From the NCBI RefSeq assembly GCF_030852425.1, contig NZ_NSDM01000009.1, forward strand, positions 186,001 to 250,000: a stretch of 64,000 nt of DNA, written 5' to 3'. The notes beneath the pieces are model-generated. The model ran no database searches. It had not been told where the DNA came from and saw only the letters and a program-made list of their open reading frames with translations. Positions 55,982-64,000 of this stretch are shown here, piece after piece. The stretch comes from Saccharothrix longispora. Its GTDB lineage: Bacteria; Actinomycetota; Actinomycetes; Mycobacteriales; Pseudonocardiaceae. The position numbers were made by a program, and so were the translations under genes. The first letter of the stretch is position 1; each line of letters starts with the position of its first letter.

Positions 55982-58043
55982 CGTGCGCGCGCGCCTGGTT
56001 GCGCAACGCCACCGCCGCCCGCTCCAGCGCGCCCAGCACGCCCGACGGCAGCTCGTGGTGCTTGCCCACCACCTCCTGGAGCATCACCTGCATCGGCGCG
56101 GACTCCTCCGCCTCCGCCACCGCCAGCACCTTGAACGCCGTGCCCGGCGCGAACACCACGCGTTCCTGCACCAGGCTGCCGAACGAGTCCACCACCGACA
56201 CCCGCCGCCCCGTCACGGACCACAGCAGGAACTCCACCCGCCCGTCGACCGGCACCACCGGCCCCGCCACCGTGCTCAACAACCCGTGCTCCACCAGCAC
56301 GTCACCCGTCCGGTACCGCTGCGCCTCACCCCAGCAGATCGTCACGCCCTGGTGCACCGGCAGCCGCCGCAACCCCGACACCACGCCCGCCGCGTACGGC
56401 CACAACCGACCCAACCGGCCCAGCCGCAACGCCTCGGTGACGATCTCCTCGTCCTGCTGGAGGCACGCCGACACCGCCGCCAGGTCCGTCACCACCGCCT
56501 CGAACGCCTCCGCGTCCTCCGGCCGCTCCGCGATGTGCCGGCACGCCACCGCCGCGTGCTCCCCGTACCGCTCGCCCAGCATCCGCCGCAGCGCGTCCCG
56601 CTCCTGCTCGGTGCTGCGGTGCTCCACCGGCACGACCTCGTCGCCCGGCCGCTCGCCCCACACCGGCGCGGGGGACGTGCCCAGCGGCCCGTCCACGCTC
56701 AGCGGCACCGGCTCGTCGGGCGCCACCGGCGCCGGCTCCTCCTCGGCCACCGGCGGCCGGGGCAGCGGCGTCGGGTCGCAGAACACCACCCTCAACAGCC
56801 TGCGCACCTCCGGCTCCAACCGCTCCACCAGCGACGCGCCCGCCACCGCCACCGCGCCCGCCGTCGTGCGCCCCGGCGTGCCCACCGTCAACCGCGCCCA
56901 CTCCGGGTCCACCGGCAACGCCCGCACCTCGGCGCTGATGTCCTCCGCGTCCCGCACCCACAACCCCGACGGCACGACCTCCAGGTACACCCCGCCACCC
57001 AGGTCGAACACCCCCGGACCACGCTCCACCATCCCCGGCACCGGCGGCCGGTACCCCGCCACCACCGGCCGGCCGGCCGGCGCGTACCGCACCTCCGTCA
57101 CGTACGGCCGCCACGTCTGCTGGCCGCGCGGGTTCACCGCCACCACCGCCGCACCGGTCCGCAGCGCGCCCACCGGCAGACCCGTGTACAGCGACACCGG
57201 CTCGCCCAGCTCGTCCGCCACCGCCTGGCCCTGGTGGTCGCCGCCGTACCACACCAGCCGCACCCGCGACCGCGCCGCCGACGACAACCCGCCCAGCAGC
57301 CGGCACACCTCCTCGGTCGGGATCGGCGGCTGACCCGGCCCGCCCACCACGACCGTCAGCACGTTGTCCCGGCACGGCAACCCCACCACGGCCCGCGAGT
57401 CCGGCGAACCCGGTTCGAACGGCACCCGCTGGGCCCGCAGCCACAACCCCGCCGGAATCGGCTCCGACACCCCCACCTCGCCCGTCGGCCACGGTGCGTT
57501 CGGGTCCACCGCCTCCCACTGCGGGACCGGGAACCGCCTGCCCATCGGCACCGGCGACGCGCCCGGCAGGAACCGCAGCCAGCACCCGTACCCGCCCGCG
57601 CCCGCGACGAACGCCGCACCCGGCACCGTCGTCACCGCGCCGTCCGGCGCCACCACCTCGGTCTGCAACTGCTCCGCCAGCCACTGCGCGGGAGCCGTCG
57701 GCCGCATCGACCCCGAGTGCGACGTCATCAACCGCACCGGACCCCGGCCCTGCAACGCCGCCGCCACCGCCGGCCAGAACCCCGCCTCGTCACCGTGCGG
57801 CGGGTCGACCACGACCACCGTGCGCCCCCGGTCCACCGGCAGGCCCCGCCCCAGCGCCAACGCCTGCTGACCCGCCCCACCGGGCGGCCCCACCACCAGC
57901 GCCGCACCCGCGAACACCGCCGAGAACTGCGCCGGCGGCGGGGGAGGGGGTGTGCTCACGGGCACCGCCACCGGCTCGAACTCCGGTTCGACCCCCTGCT
58001 CCACCGGCGGGGGCGTCTCCTTCGGCGCGGCACGTCGGAACAT
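55977..58043 (-). CDS. Proline-rich protein with ADP-ribosyltransferase-like C-terminal domain
   Basis: 688 aa from ATG 58043 with GGAGGG upstream. A proline-rich head (residues ~10-38) precedes ~450 residues of unknown beta-rich sequence with repeated short-chain-like segments. Residues ~600-670 read ICWGEAQRYRTGDVLVEHGLLSTV, VEFLLWSVTGRRVSVVDSF and QERVVFAPGTAFKVL. This is the order of an ART fold: aromatic/Arg strand, S-T motif after a pGD-type turn, then the (E)xE-VxFxPGTxFxV end. The first glutamate of the usual pair is Gln, so activity is uncertain. No signal peptide. Divergent from parE. Confidence 0.55.
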   Translation of the reverse strand: MFRRAAPKETPPPVEQGVEPEFEPVAVPVSTPPPPPPAQFSAVFAGAALVVGPPGGAGQQALALGRGLPVDRGRTVVVVDPPHGDEAGFWPAVAAALQGRGPVRLMTSHSGSMRPTAPAQWLAEQLQTEVVAPDGAVTTVPGAAFVAGAGGYGCWLRFLPGASPVPMGRRFPVPQWEAVDPNAPWPTGEVGVSEPIPAGLWLRAQRVPFEPGSPDSRAVVGLPCRDNVLTVVVGGPGQPPIPTEEVCRLLGGLSSAARSRVRLVWYGGDHQGQAVADELGEPVSLYTGLPVGALRTGAAVVAVNPRGQQTWRPYVTEVRYAPAGRPVVAGYRPPVPGMVERGPGVFDLGGGVYLEVVPSGLWVRDAEDISAEVRALPVDPEWARLTVGTPGRTTAGAVAVAGASLVERLEPEVRRLLRVVFCDPTPLPRPPVAEEEPAPVAPDEPVPLSVDGPLGTSPAPVWGERPGDEVVPVEHRSTEQERDALRRMLGERYGEHAAVACRHIAERPEDAEAFEAVVTDLAAVSACLQQDEEIVTEALRLGRLGRLWPYAAGVVSGLRRLPVHQGVTICWGEAQRYRTGDVLVEHGLLSTVAGPVVPVDGRVEFLLWSVTGRRVSVVDSFGSLVQERVVFAPGTAFKVLAVAEAEESAPMQVMLQEVVGKHHELPSGVLGALERAAVALRNQARAHA

Positions 58044-58339
58044 TCGGGCGCCCTCCAGGCAGTACTCGACCGAGACCCCGCACCCTACCCGGAACGGGTG
58101 AGGCCGGCCCTGGCAGCTCACCCCGCGCACTCGTCCACAGTGGACTGCCGACCGGGCCCGGAAGTGAGCCGGACCACTCGCACTGCGTGACCGGACGCCC
58201 ACGAACCGTGTCCGAACAGGCATTCGAACGGCGAACCGGACCATTCCGCGTCGGTCGGCCGAAGAATGTCGGACCCGGCGGTTACCCTCCACTACCGTGA
58301 ACCGCTCCACGCACGCCACGACCTGGGGAGAACGACCCG
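58044..58339. other. Divergent intergenic region upstream of parE
   Basis: About 296 bp holding the promoters of the ART-like gene and of parE. CCACAGTGGAC near 58135 is a short palindrome. I see no confident -35/-10 pair and no gene. Confidence 0.4.
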
Positions 58340-61300
58340 GTGACCGCTGAGATCCTGTACGGGGCCGACGACCTGACCCACCTCGAAGGTCTGGAAGCGG
58401 TTCGCAAGCGGCCCGGCATGTACATCGGCTCCACCGACAGCAGGGGCATCAACCACCTGTTCACCGAGGTGGTCGACAACTCCACCGACGAGGGCGTCGC
58501 CGGCCACGCCACCAGGATCGTCGTCACCCTCCACCCGGACACCAGCGTCCAGGTCGACGACGACGGCCGCGGCATCCCCACCGGCACCCACGCCAAGTCC
58601 GGCCTCTCCGGCGTCGAACTCGTCCTCACCCGCCTGCACGCCGGCGGCAAGTTCGGCGGCTCCGGCTACAAGACCTCCGGCGGCCTGCACGGCGTCGGCG
58701 CCTCCGCCGTCAACGCCCTCTCCCTCCGCTACGACGTCGTCGTCCGCCGCGAGGGCAAGACCCACGAGATGTCGTTCGCCCACGGCGTGCCCGGCGTCTT
58801 CGACGGCCCCGGCCCCGACGCGCCGTTCACCCGCGGATCCGGCCTCCGCGTCACCGGCCGGACGAGGAAGACCGGCACGTCCACCCGCTACTGGTACGAC
58901 GCCCGCTACTTCGAGAACGGCGCCAGGCTCGACGTCGACGCCGTCCGCGCCAAGCTCCGCAACACCGCCTTCCTCGTCCCCGGCGTCACCTACGTCCTGC
59001 GCGACCACACCGGCGAGACCAGGACCGAGGAGACCTTCCACTTCCCCGGCGGCCTCGCCGACATGGTCGACTTCCTCGCCCCCGCGAACGACAAGCCCGT
59101 CTCCGGCACCCTGCTCGTCAACGGCACCGGCGTCTACCACGAGAACGCCGCCGACGAGAACGGCGTCATGCGCTCCAAGGTCGAGCGCCACGCCGAGGTC
59201 GAGATCGCCCTGCGCTGGGGCACAGGCTACGAACGCACCGTCGAGTGCTTCACCAACACCATCCGCAACGTCCACGGCGGCACCCACCGCCGGGGCTTCG
59301 AGCGCGCCGTCCTCAAGGCCGTCCAGGACGCCATCGGCCGCACCAGGGGCCTCCTCAAGCCCAAGGAGGACCCGCCCACCCTCGACGACGTCCTCGAGGG
59401 CATGACCGCCGTCGTCCACGTCCGCATCCCCGAACCGCAGTTCACCTCGCAGACCAAGGACGAGCTGTCCACCGCCGGCATCACCCGCGTCACCCTCGGC
59501 ATCGTCGAGAAGCACCTCAAGGCGTGGACCGAGGACCGCCGCACCAAGGGCGAGGCCAAGATCGTCCTGCAGAAGGTCGTCGACGCCTCCCGCGTCCGCC
59601 TGACGCAGAAGCAGCAGAAGGACGCGGCCCGCCGCAAGACCGCCCTCGAAGGCGCCGCGATGCCGCCCAAGCTGGTCGACTGCCGCTCCACGGGTGTTTC
59701 GCGAAGCGAACTGTTCCTCGTGGAAGGCGACAGCGCCCTCGGCTGCTTCACCGGCGACACCCTCGTCGCGCTGGCCTCCGGGCGAGCCATGAGCTTCGCC
59801 GATCTCGCGGCCGATTGGGAACGCGGCGTCACGCACTTCGGCTACACCACCAACAAGGCAGGTCGGGTCGTCATCGCGCCCCTGGTCGAACCACGGATGA
59901 CCAAGCGCGATGCCCCGATCGTCCAGGTCACCCTGGACAGCGGCGAATCGGTCCGCTGCACTCCGGACCACCTGTTCCGGCTCCGCGACGGCTCCTACCG
60001 ACGAGCCGATCAATTGGGCGCCGGCGACTCCCTGATGCCCCTGTACCGCTCGGTCTCGGCCAAGTCGGCCGGCGACAAGCTCGATGGCTACGAGCGGGTC
60101 TGGATGAACGACCGCCAGGAGTGGGTCTACACCCACTACCTCGCGGATGCCCACAACCTGCGCCACGGCCTCGACAGCGCGGACAACGGCACGGTCCGCC
60201 ACCACGTCGACGTGGACAAGCGCAACAACGACCCCCGCAACCTGCGGCGCATGACCTGGGAAGACCACTCCGCCCTGCACGCGGCGATGATGGGCGAGCA
60301 CGTCCACGCCGGCTACCGAGCGTGGCTGGCCGACGGCGGACTCGAATTCAAGTCGGCGATGCTCTCGTCCCAGTGGCGCGACCCGGACTTCCGCCAGTCC
60401 TGCCTCGCCAGGCTCGCAGCGCTCAACGCCGACCCCGAATTCCGGCAGCGCATCGAGCAGGGTTTCCAGGACTGGTACGGCTCGTTGACCGATGACGAGC
60501 GCGCCGAGTACGCCGAGCGCATGCGCGAGCGGCAGGCCGCCTACTGGGCCGATCCCGAGCACCGCGCCCGTGCGGCCGAACGGGTCAGGGCGTTCTTCGC
60601 CGACCCCGCTCGGCGTGAGGAGTGGCGCGAGCGATCACTGGCACAGTGGCAGGACGAGGACCTGCGCGCCTGGCGTTCCCGGGCGACGACCGAGCAGTTC
60701 GCCGATCCGGCCGAACGGGAACGGCAGCGCGCCGCGGTCGCCGCATGGCACCGGGACAACCCCGAATTCGGCAGGCAGCACTCGGCCCGGATGACCGCCC
60801 GCCTGCTCGACCCCGGCACGGGTCACCTCGCGGCCGTCCAGGCAGGTCGGCGCAACTACGTCGACAGCGTGCCCAAGGCCGACCGCGTTGCCCGGCAGCG
60901 CGATGGCAGGCGCCTCGCCGCGCTCAAGCGCCTGCGCCCGTTCCTGACGATGACCGACACCGAACTCGCCGCCGCATACGAGTCCGACCGCCGGGTCAAC
61001 GCCCGTACCGGCTTGCGGTTCGACCGGCTGCTCGCAGGGTTCGACGGAGACCTCCACCGGCTTCGTGAAGCGGCGAGCCGGATCAACCACACCGTCACCG
61101 CCGTCGAGCCACTGGCCGAGACGGCCGACGTGTACGACCTCACCGTCGACGGCTACCACAACTTCGCGCTCGAAGCCGGCGTCTTCGTCCACAACAGCGC
61201 CCGCATGGCCCGCGTCTCCGAGTACCAGGCACTCCTGCCCCTGCGCGGCAAGATCCTCAACGTGCAGAAGGCCAGCCTCGCGGACACCCTGCGCAACGCC

Positions 61301-61834
61301 GAGATCGCCTCCATCGTCCAGGTCCTCGGCGCCGGCACCGGCCGCACCTTCGACCTGTCGACCATGCGCTACGGCCGCGTCATCCTCATGGCCGACGCGG
61401 ACGTCGACGGCTCGCACATCCGCACCCTGCTCATCACGCTGTTCGCCAAGTACATGCGGCCCGTCATCGAGGACGGGCGGCTCTACGCGGCCATGCCCCC
61501 CCTGCACAAGGTGGTGACCAAGGGGCGCAACCCGGAGACCCACTTCACCTTCACGCAGCGCGAGATGGAGCAGAAGGTCGCCCGCCTGGAGAAGGCCGGC
61601 AAGACCGTCGTCAAACCGGTGCCCCGGTTCAAGGGCCTCGGCGAGATGGACGCCGACGAGCTGTGGGAGACCACGATGAACCCGGCCACCCGGTCGGTGC
61701 GCCGCATCACCATGCACGACGCGGAGGCCGCGGAAGCCGCGCTGGAGCTGCTGATGGGGGAGAAGGTCGAGCCGCGCCGGGCGTGGCTCGTCGAATCGGC
61801 CGCCCGGGTCGACCAGTCCGCGATCGACGTCTGA
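58340..61834 (+). CDS. parE: DNA topoisomerase IV subunit B (ParE/GyrB family), intein-containing precursor
   Basis: 1164 codons; 680 after removal of the intein. The GHKL ATPase has [19 protein letters not shown] and [14 protein letters not shown]. The TOPRIM domain has the catalytic glutamate in LVEGDSALG and [21 protein letters not shown] follows. The intein (residues 469-952) splits EGDSALG from SARM, the most conserved TOPRIM loop. GTG 58340 has GGAGAACG upstream. It is followed after 20 bp by the A subunit gene. Short length and the SDSRGINHL start favour ParE over GyrB; a second gyrase would then be elsewhere. Confidence 0.93.
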   Translation: MTAEILYGADDLTHLEGLEAVRKRPGMYIGSTDSRGINHLFTEVVDNSTDEGVAGHATRIVVTLHPDTSVQVDDDGRGIPTGTHAKSGLSGVELVLTRLHAGGKFGGSGYKTSGGLHGVGASAVNALSLRYDVVVRREGKTHEMSFAHGVPGVFDGPGPDAPFTRGSGLRVTGRTRKTGTSTRYWYDARYFENGARLDVDAVRAKLRNTAFLVPGVTYVLRDHTGETRTEETFHFPGGLADMVDFLAPANDKPVSGTLLVNGTGVYHENAADENGVMRSKVERHAEVEIALRWGTGYERTVECFTNTIRNVHGGTHRRGFERAVLKAVQDAIGRTRGLLKPKEDPPTLDDVLEGMTAVVHVRIPEPQFTSQTKDELSTAGITRVTLGIVEKHLKAWTEDRRTKGEAKIVLQKVVDASRVRLTQKQQKDAARRKTALEGAAMPPKLVDCRSTGVSRSELFLVEGDSALGCFTGDTLVALASGRAMSFADLAADWERGVTHFGYTTNKAGRVVIAPLVEPRMTKRDAPIVQVTLDSGESVRCTPDHLFRLRDGSYRRADQLGAGDSLMPLYRSVSAKSAGDKLDGYERVWMNDRQEWVYTHYLADAHNLRHGLDSADNGTVRHHVDVDKRNNDPRNLRRMTWEDHSALHAAMMGEHVHAGYRAWLADGGLEFKSAMLSSQWRDPDFRQSCLARLAALNADPEFRQRIEQGFQDWYGSLTDDERAEYAERMRERQAAYWADPEHRARAAERVRAFFADPARREEWRERSLAQWQDEDLRAWRSRATTEQFADPAERERQRAAVAAWHRDNPEFGRQHSARMTARLLDPGTGHLAAVQAGRRNYVDSVPKADRVARQRDGRRLAALKRLRPFLTMTDTELAAAYESDRRVNARTGLRFDRLLAGFDGDLHRLREAASRINHTVTAVEPLAETADVYDLTVDGYHNFALEAGVFVHNSARMARVSEYQALLPLRGKILNVQKASLADTLRNAEIASIVQVLGAGTGRTFDLSTMRYGRVILMADADVDGSHIRTLLITLFAKYMRPVIEDGRLYAAMPPLHKVVTKGRNPETHFTFTQREMEQKVARLEKAGKTVVKPVPRFKGLGEMDADELWETTMNPATRSVRRITMHDAEAAEAALELLMGEKVEPRRAWLVESAARVDQSAIDV
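59744..61195 (+). mobile_element. Intein in ParE with HNH-type homing endonuclease
   Basis: 484 codons in frame from Cys (TGC 59744) to Asn (AAC 61193-61195), followed by extein Ser. Block A is [10 protein letters not shown]; block B is [10 protein letters not shown] (TxxH, residues 73-76); the end is [22 protein letters not shown]. Residues ~150-180 hold [16 protein letters not shown]...DHSALH, an HNH nuclease pattern. After it come six or so short units around DPExR (for example [25 protein letters not shown]) that look like DNA-binding helical repeats of homing enzymes. All splicing residues are present. Confidence 0.9.
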
Positions 61835-61854
61835 ACACGAGGGAACGACCGACC

Positions 61855-64000
61855 ATGGCACGCCGCAGGACCCCGGTGACGAGGGTCGACCCGTCCGCCT
61901 TCGACAACGCGGGCGCGAAGGTCTTCGACAACTCCCTGACGACCGAGATCGAGGACTCGTACCTGGAGTACGCCTACTCGGTCATCCACTCCCGCGCCCT
62001 CCCGGACGCGCGCGACGGCCTCAAGCCCGTGCACCGGCGCATCCTCTTCTCGATGAACGAGCAGGGCTACCGGCCCAACAGCCCCTACGTGAAGTCGTCG
62101 CGGGTCGTGGGTGATGTGATGGGCAAATACCATCCACACGGCGACACCGCCATTTACGATGCGATGGTGAGGCTCGCCCAGGACTTTTCCTTGAACGCGC
62201 CGCTGGTCGATGGGCATGGCAACTTCGGAAGTCCGGACGACGGACCGGCGGCGAGTCGTTATTGCGTTGTCGGCGACACGCGGATTCGCCTTGCCGACGG
62301 GTCGAGCCCGCGCATCGCCGATGTGGTGGACCTGGCCGCCGATTCCGAGGCCGACGCGGATTTCGAAGTCCTCGACAAGGACGGCAAAGCGGTCCAGGTC
62401 GACAAGGTGTTCAACTCGGGTGTCCACCCGACCGTCCGGATGACGACCACATCGGGTTTCTCGCTGCGCGGCAGCGAGAACCACCTGGTCCTGTGCCTGG
62501 AAGCACCGATGGGCGTGCCCCTGCTCCAGTGGCGCCGTTTGGACGAATTGCAACGGGGTGCGGTTGTGGCCGTGGCCCGCAACGCCTGGTCGCAGGTGAC
62601 CCCGACCGCGCGTGAGTACGTGCTCGGTGTGCTCGCCGGGGCTTGGGTCTCGGGGGGTTTCGCGAGCGAGAACCGCGCCGGCTTCAACAATACCGATGAA
62701 CACTTCTTCACAGAGGTCCTCCACGCGTACGACCAGGTGGTCGGCGGGCGGCGGTACGTGTCGGAGGGGCGGACGCCGCGGGATGGGAAACTCATCCACG
62801 AGCTCGATGTCCCGGAGTGTGAGGGCGGCATGGCGGCGTTCCGTGCCAGCCCGCTGGTGGAGTTCGTCGGGCACCAGGCGCGGGACAAGTTCGTCCCGGA
62901 ATTCGTGTGGAACGGCGGCTGGGGCGTCAAGCGCGCTTTCCTGATGGCGGCGTTCGAGGGTGACGGCGGTTGTCGCGCGGCGGACGGCAGCTTCACGATC
63001 CAGTACTCGACGTGCAGCGCTCGGCTCGCGGGGGAGCTGCAGGAACTCCTCGCCGAGTTCGGCGTCATCGCCGTCCACCGTCGGTACACGAGGTCCAACG
63101 GGTCGGTGGAGCACCGCCTCGTGGTGTCCGGCCTCCGCGACGTCCGCGCGTTCGCCGAGCGGGTCGGCTTCCTCAAGACGAAGCAGGCGGAGCTGCGGAG
63201 CCTGCTGCGCCGCTCGCCGCTGTCACCTCATCGCCTGAGCGCGGACAGCGTGCCGTTCGTGGCCGACTACGTGCGCGGCGCGCTGGACTTCGACCGGCGC
63301 GGCAGTGGTCGGAAGTGGCTGACGCAGCACGACTTCGACCGTGTCGAGCGGTGGGAGACCGAGCGGCTCCGGATCATCGACCGGATCAAGGACACCGAGG
63401 TCCTGGCCACGATCCTGCCGATCATGGACTCGGGTTACCGCTTCGAGGCGGTGACCGGGGTCGAGGCGTGTGAGCCGGCCGAGGTGTACTCGGTGCGCGT
63501 GAGGTCGGAGGACCACTCGTTCCTCGCGGGCGGCTTCGTCAACCACAACACCGAGGCGCGCATGTCACCCGCCGCGATGTTGTTGGTCGGGGAGTTGGGC
63601 GAGGAGACCGTCGACTTCAGGCCCAACTACGACGGGTCGCTGGAGGAACCCTCGGTCCTGCCCGCGGCCTTCCCGAACCTGCTGGTCAACGGCACGTCGG
63701 GCATCGCGGTCGGCATGGCGACGAACATGATCCCGCACAACCTGGGCGAGGTCGTGGCCGCCGCGCGGCACCTGGTGACGCACCCGGACGCGTCGCTGGA
63801 CGAGTTGATGACCTTCATCCCCGGTCCCGACCTGCCCACGGGCGGGGTGCTGCTGGGCCTGGACGAGGTGCGCAAGGCGTACGAGACCGGGCGCGGTGTG
63901 GTGCGGATGCGGGCGAAGGTGGAGACCGGGTTGCTGGAGGGCAGCCGGGGGCGGCAGGCGATCACGGTCACCGAGCTGCCCTACGGGGTCGGGCCCGAGA
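61855..64000 (+). CDS. parC: DNA topoisomerase IV subunit A (ParC/GyrA family), intein-containing, partial
   Basis: Open to the right edge (715 codons seen). [47 protein letters not shown] and [19 protein letters not shown] lead to the catalytic tyrosine, Tyr136. An intein follows at once; the extein resumes [11 protein letters not shown] and [33 protein letters not shown] 61855 has GAGGGA 11 nt upstream and lies 20 bp after parE. The sequence is closer to actinobacterial ParC than GyrA in the parts I can compare by eye. Until spliced, the active-site tyrosine is separated from the rest of the domain. Confidence 0.93.
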   Translation, partial: MARRRTPVTRVDPSAFDNAGAKVFDNSLTTEIEDSYLEYAYSVIHSRALPDARDGLKPVHRRILFSMNEQGYRPNSPYVKSSRVVGDVMGKYHPHGDTAIYDAMVRLAQDFSLNAPLVDGHGNFGSPDDGPAASRYCVVGDTRIRLADGSSPRIADVVDLAADSEADADFEVLDKDGKAVQVDKVFNSGVHPTVRMTTTSGFSLRGSENHLVLCLEAPMGVPLLQWRRLDELQRGAVVAVARNAWSQVTPTAREYVLGVLAGAWVSGGFASENRAGFNNTDEHFFTEVLHAYDQVVGGRRYVSEGRTPRDGKLIHELDVPECEGGMAAFRASPLVEFVGHQARDKFVPEFVWNGGWGVKRAFLMAAFEGDGGCRAADGSFTIQYSTCSARLAGELQELLAEFGVIAVHRRYTRSNGSVEHRLVVSGLRDVRAFAERVGFLKTKQAELRSLLRRSPLSPHRLSADSVPFVADYVRGALDFDRRGSGRKWLTQHDFDRVERWETERLRIIDRIKDTEVLATILPIMDSGYRFEAVTGVEACEPAEVYSVRVRSEDHSFLAGGFVNHNTEARMSPAAMLLVGELGEETVDFRPNYDGSLEEPSVLPAAFPNLLVNGTSGIAVGMATNMIPHNLGEVVAAARHLVTHPDASLDELMTFIPGPDLPTGGVLLGLDEVRKAYETGRGVVRMRAKVETGLLEGSRGRQAITVTELPYGVGPE
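62263..63549 (+). mobile_element. Intein at the catalytic tyrosine of ParC, LAGLIDADG type
   Basis: 429 codons from Cys (TGC 62263) to Asn (AAC 63547-63549), followed by extein Thr. Block A is [21 protein letters not shown], block B has GSENH, and the end is [22 protein letters not shown]. It resembles the mycobacterial GyrA inteins throughout its splicing domain. The centre has two LAGLIDADG-like segments: [14 protein letters not shown] and [13 protein letters not shown]. The first has Val-Ser where an acidic residue is usual, so endonuclease activity may be lost; splicing residues are intact. Confidence 0.9.

Noticed and set aside
60190..60290. A separate HNH endonuclease gene inside parE
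   Set aside because: The HNH region is in frame with parE, between intact N- and C-terminal splicing blocks, so it is part of the intein.

Overview
The window comes from a very GC-rich actinomycete. Coding sequence is strongly biased to G or C in third positions, GTG starts are common, and several genes look leaderless (a -10 box about 6 nt before the start codon). A large NRPS, a SARP-type regulator, fused isobutyryl-CoA mutase, a CGNR regulator and a CelR/CebR-type operator fit a soil Pseudonocardiales (Saccharothrix/Lentzea/Actinosynnema type). The genus is an inference.

Region 1 (1-7.4 kb, minus strand): the 5' two thousand codons of a non-ribosomal peptide synthetase (A-T-C-[A remnant]-T-E-C-A...). 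Upstream in the same operon is a class C beta-lactamase-fold serine hydrolase that may be a trans-acting PBP-type cyclase. The second NRPS module has lost its adenylation core and keeps only the A8-A10 subdomain.

Region 2 (7.4-18.1 kb): a CGNR regulator divergent from a MOSC gene around a perfect inverted repeat; a small alarmone synthetase; an EamA exporter behind a leader peptide and two mutually exclusive hairpins; a frameshifted TIR-SRPBCC gene; and, divergent from it, a translationally coupled operon of a solute-binding-fold protein, a TelA-like protein, a solute-binding/VWA lipoprotein, an XpaC-like membrane protein and a long unknown gene with two apparent frameshifts.

Region 3 (18.1-34.9 kb): a small acidic secreted protein, an AA10 polysaccharide monooxygenase under a CelR/CebR box, a large HEAT-like protein, a degenerate HATPase-fold protein, YceI/MarR with paired operators, an MFS permease, an ATP-grasp protein, AlkB behind an SOS box, icmF, an MBL-fold hydrolase, and manganese catalase with an NRAMP transporter.

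Region 4 (35-43.4 kb): a SARP-like regulator, a coupled run of two small proteins, a zinc alcohol dehydrogenase and an orphan cytochrome oxidase subunit I, a DUF5709-like protein, then an FAD protein followed by a PEP-utilising enzyme without its N-terminal partner domains.

Region 5 (43.4-55.9 kb): carbohydrate use. Three tandem pectate lyases (one Sec, two Tat), a LacI regulator, and a CebEFG-like ABC importer with a GH1 beta-glucosidase form a regulon with candidate LacI operators at both ends. Then come a DUF3152 metzincin-like protein, a DUF4015-type glycosidase and a polysaccharide deacetylase lipoprotein.

Region 6 (55.9-64 kb): a 22-bp tandem repeat, a proline-rich protein with an ADP-ribosyltransferase-like C-terminus, and adjacent type IIA topoisomerase genes (parE, parC). 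Each is interrupted by an intein at its most conserved site: an HNH-type intein in ParE and a LAGLIDADG-type intein directly after the catalytic tyrosine of ParC. Lowered third-position GC in the extein just upstream of both inteins suggests recent homing. No rRNA, tRNA, CRISPR array or insertion sequence was recognised.
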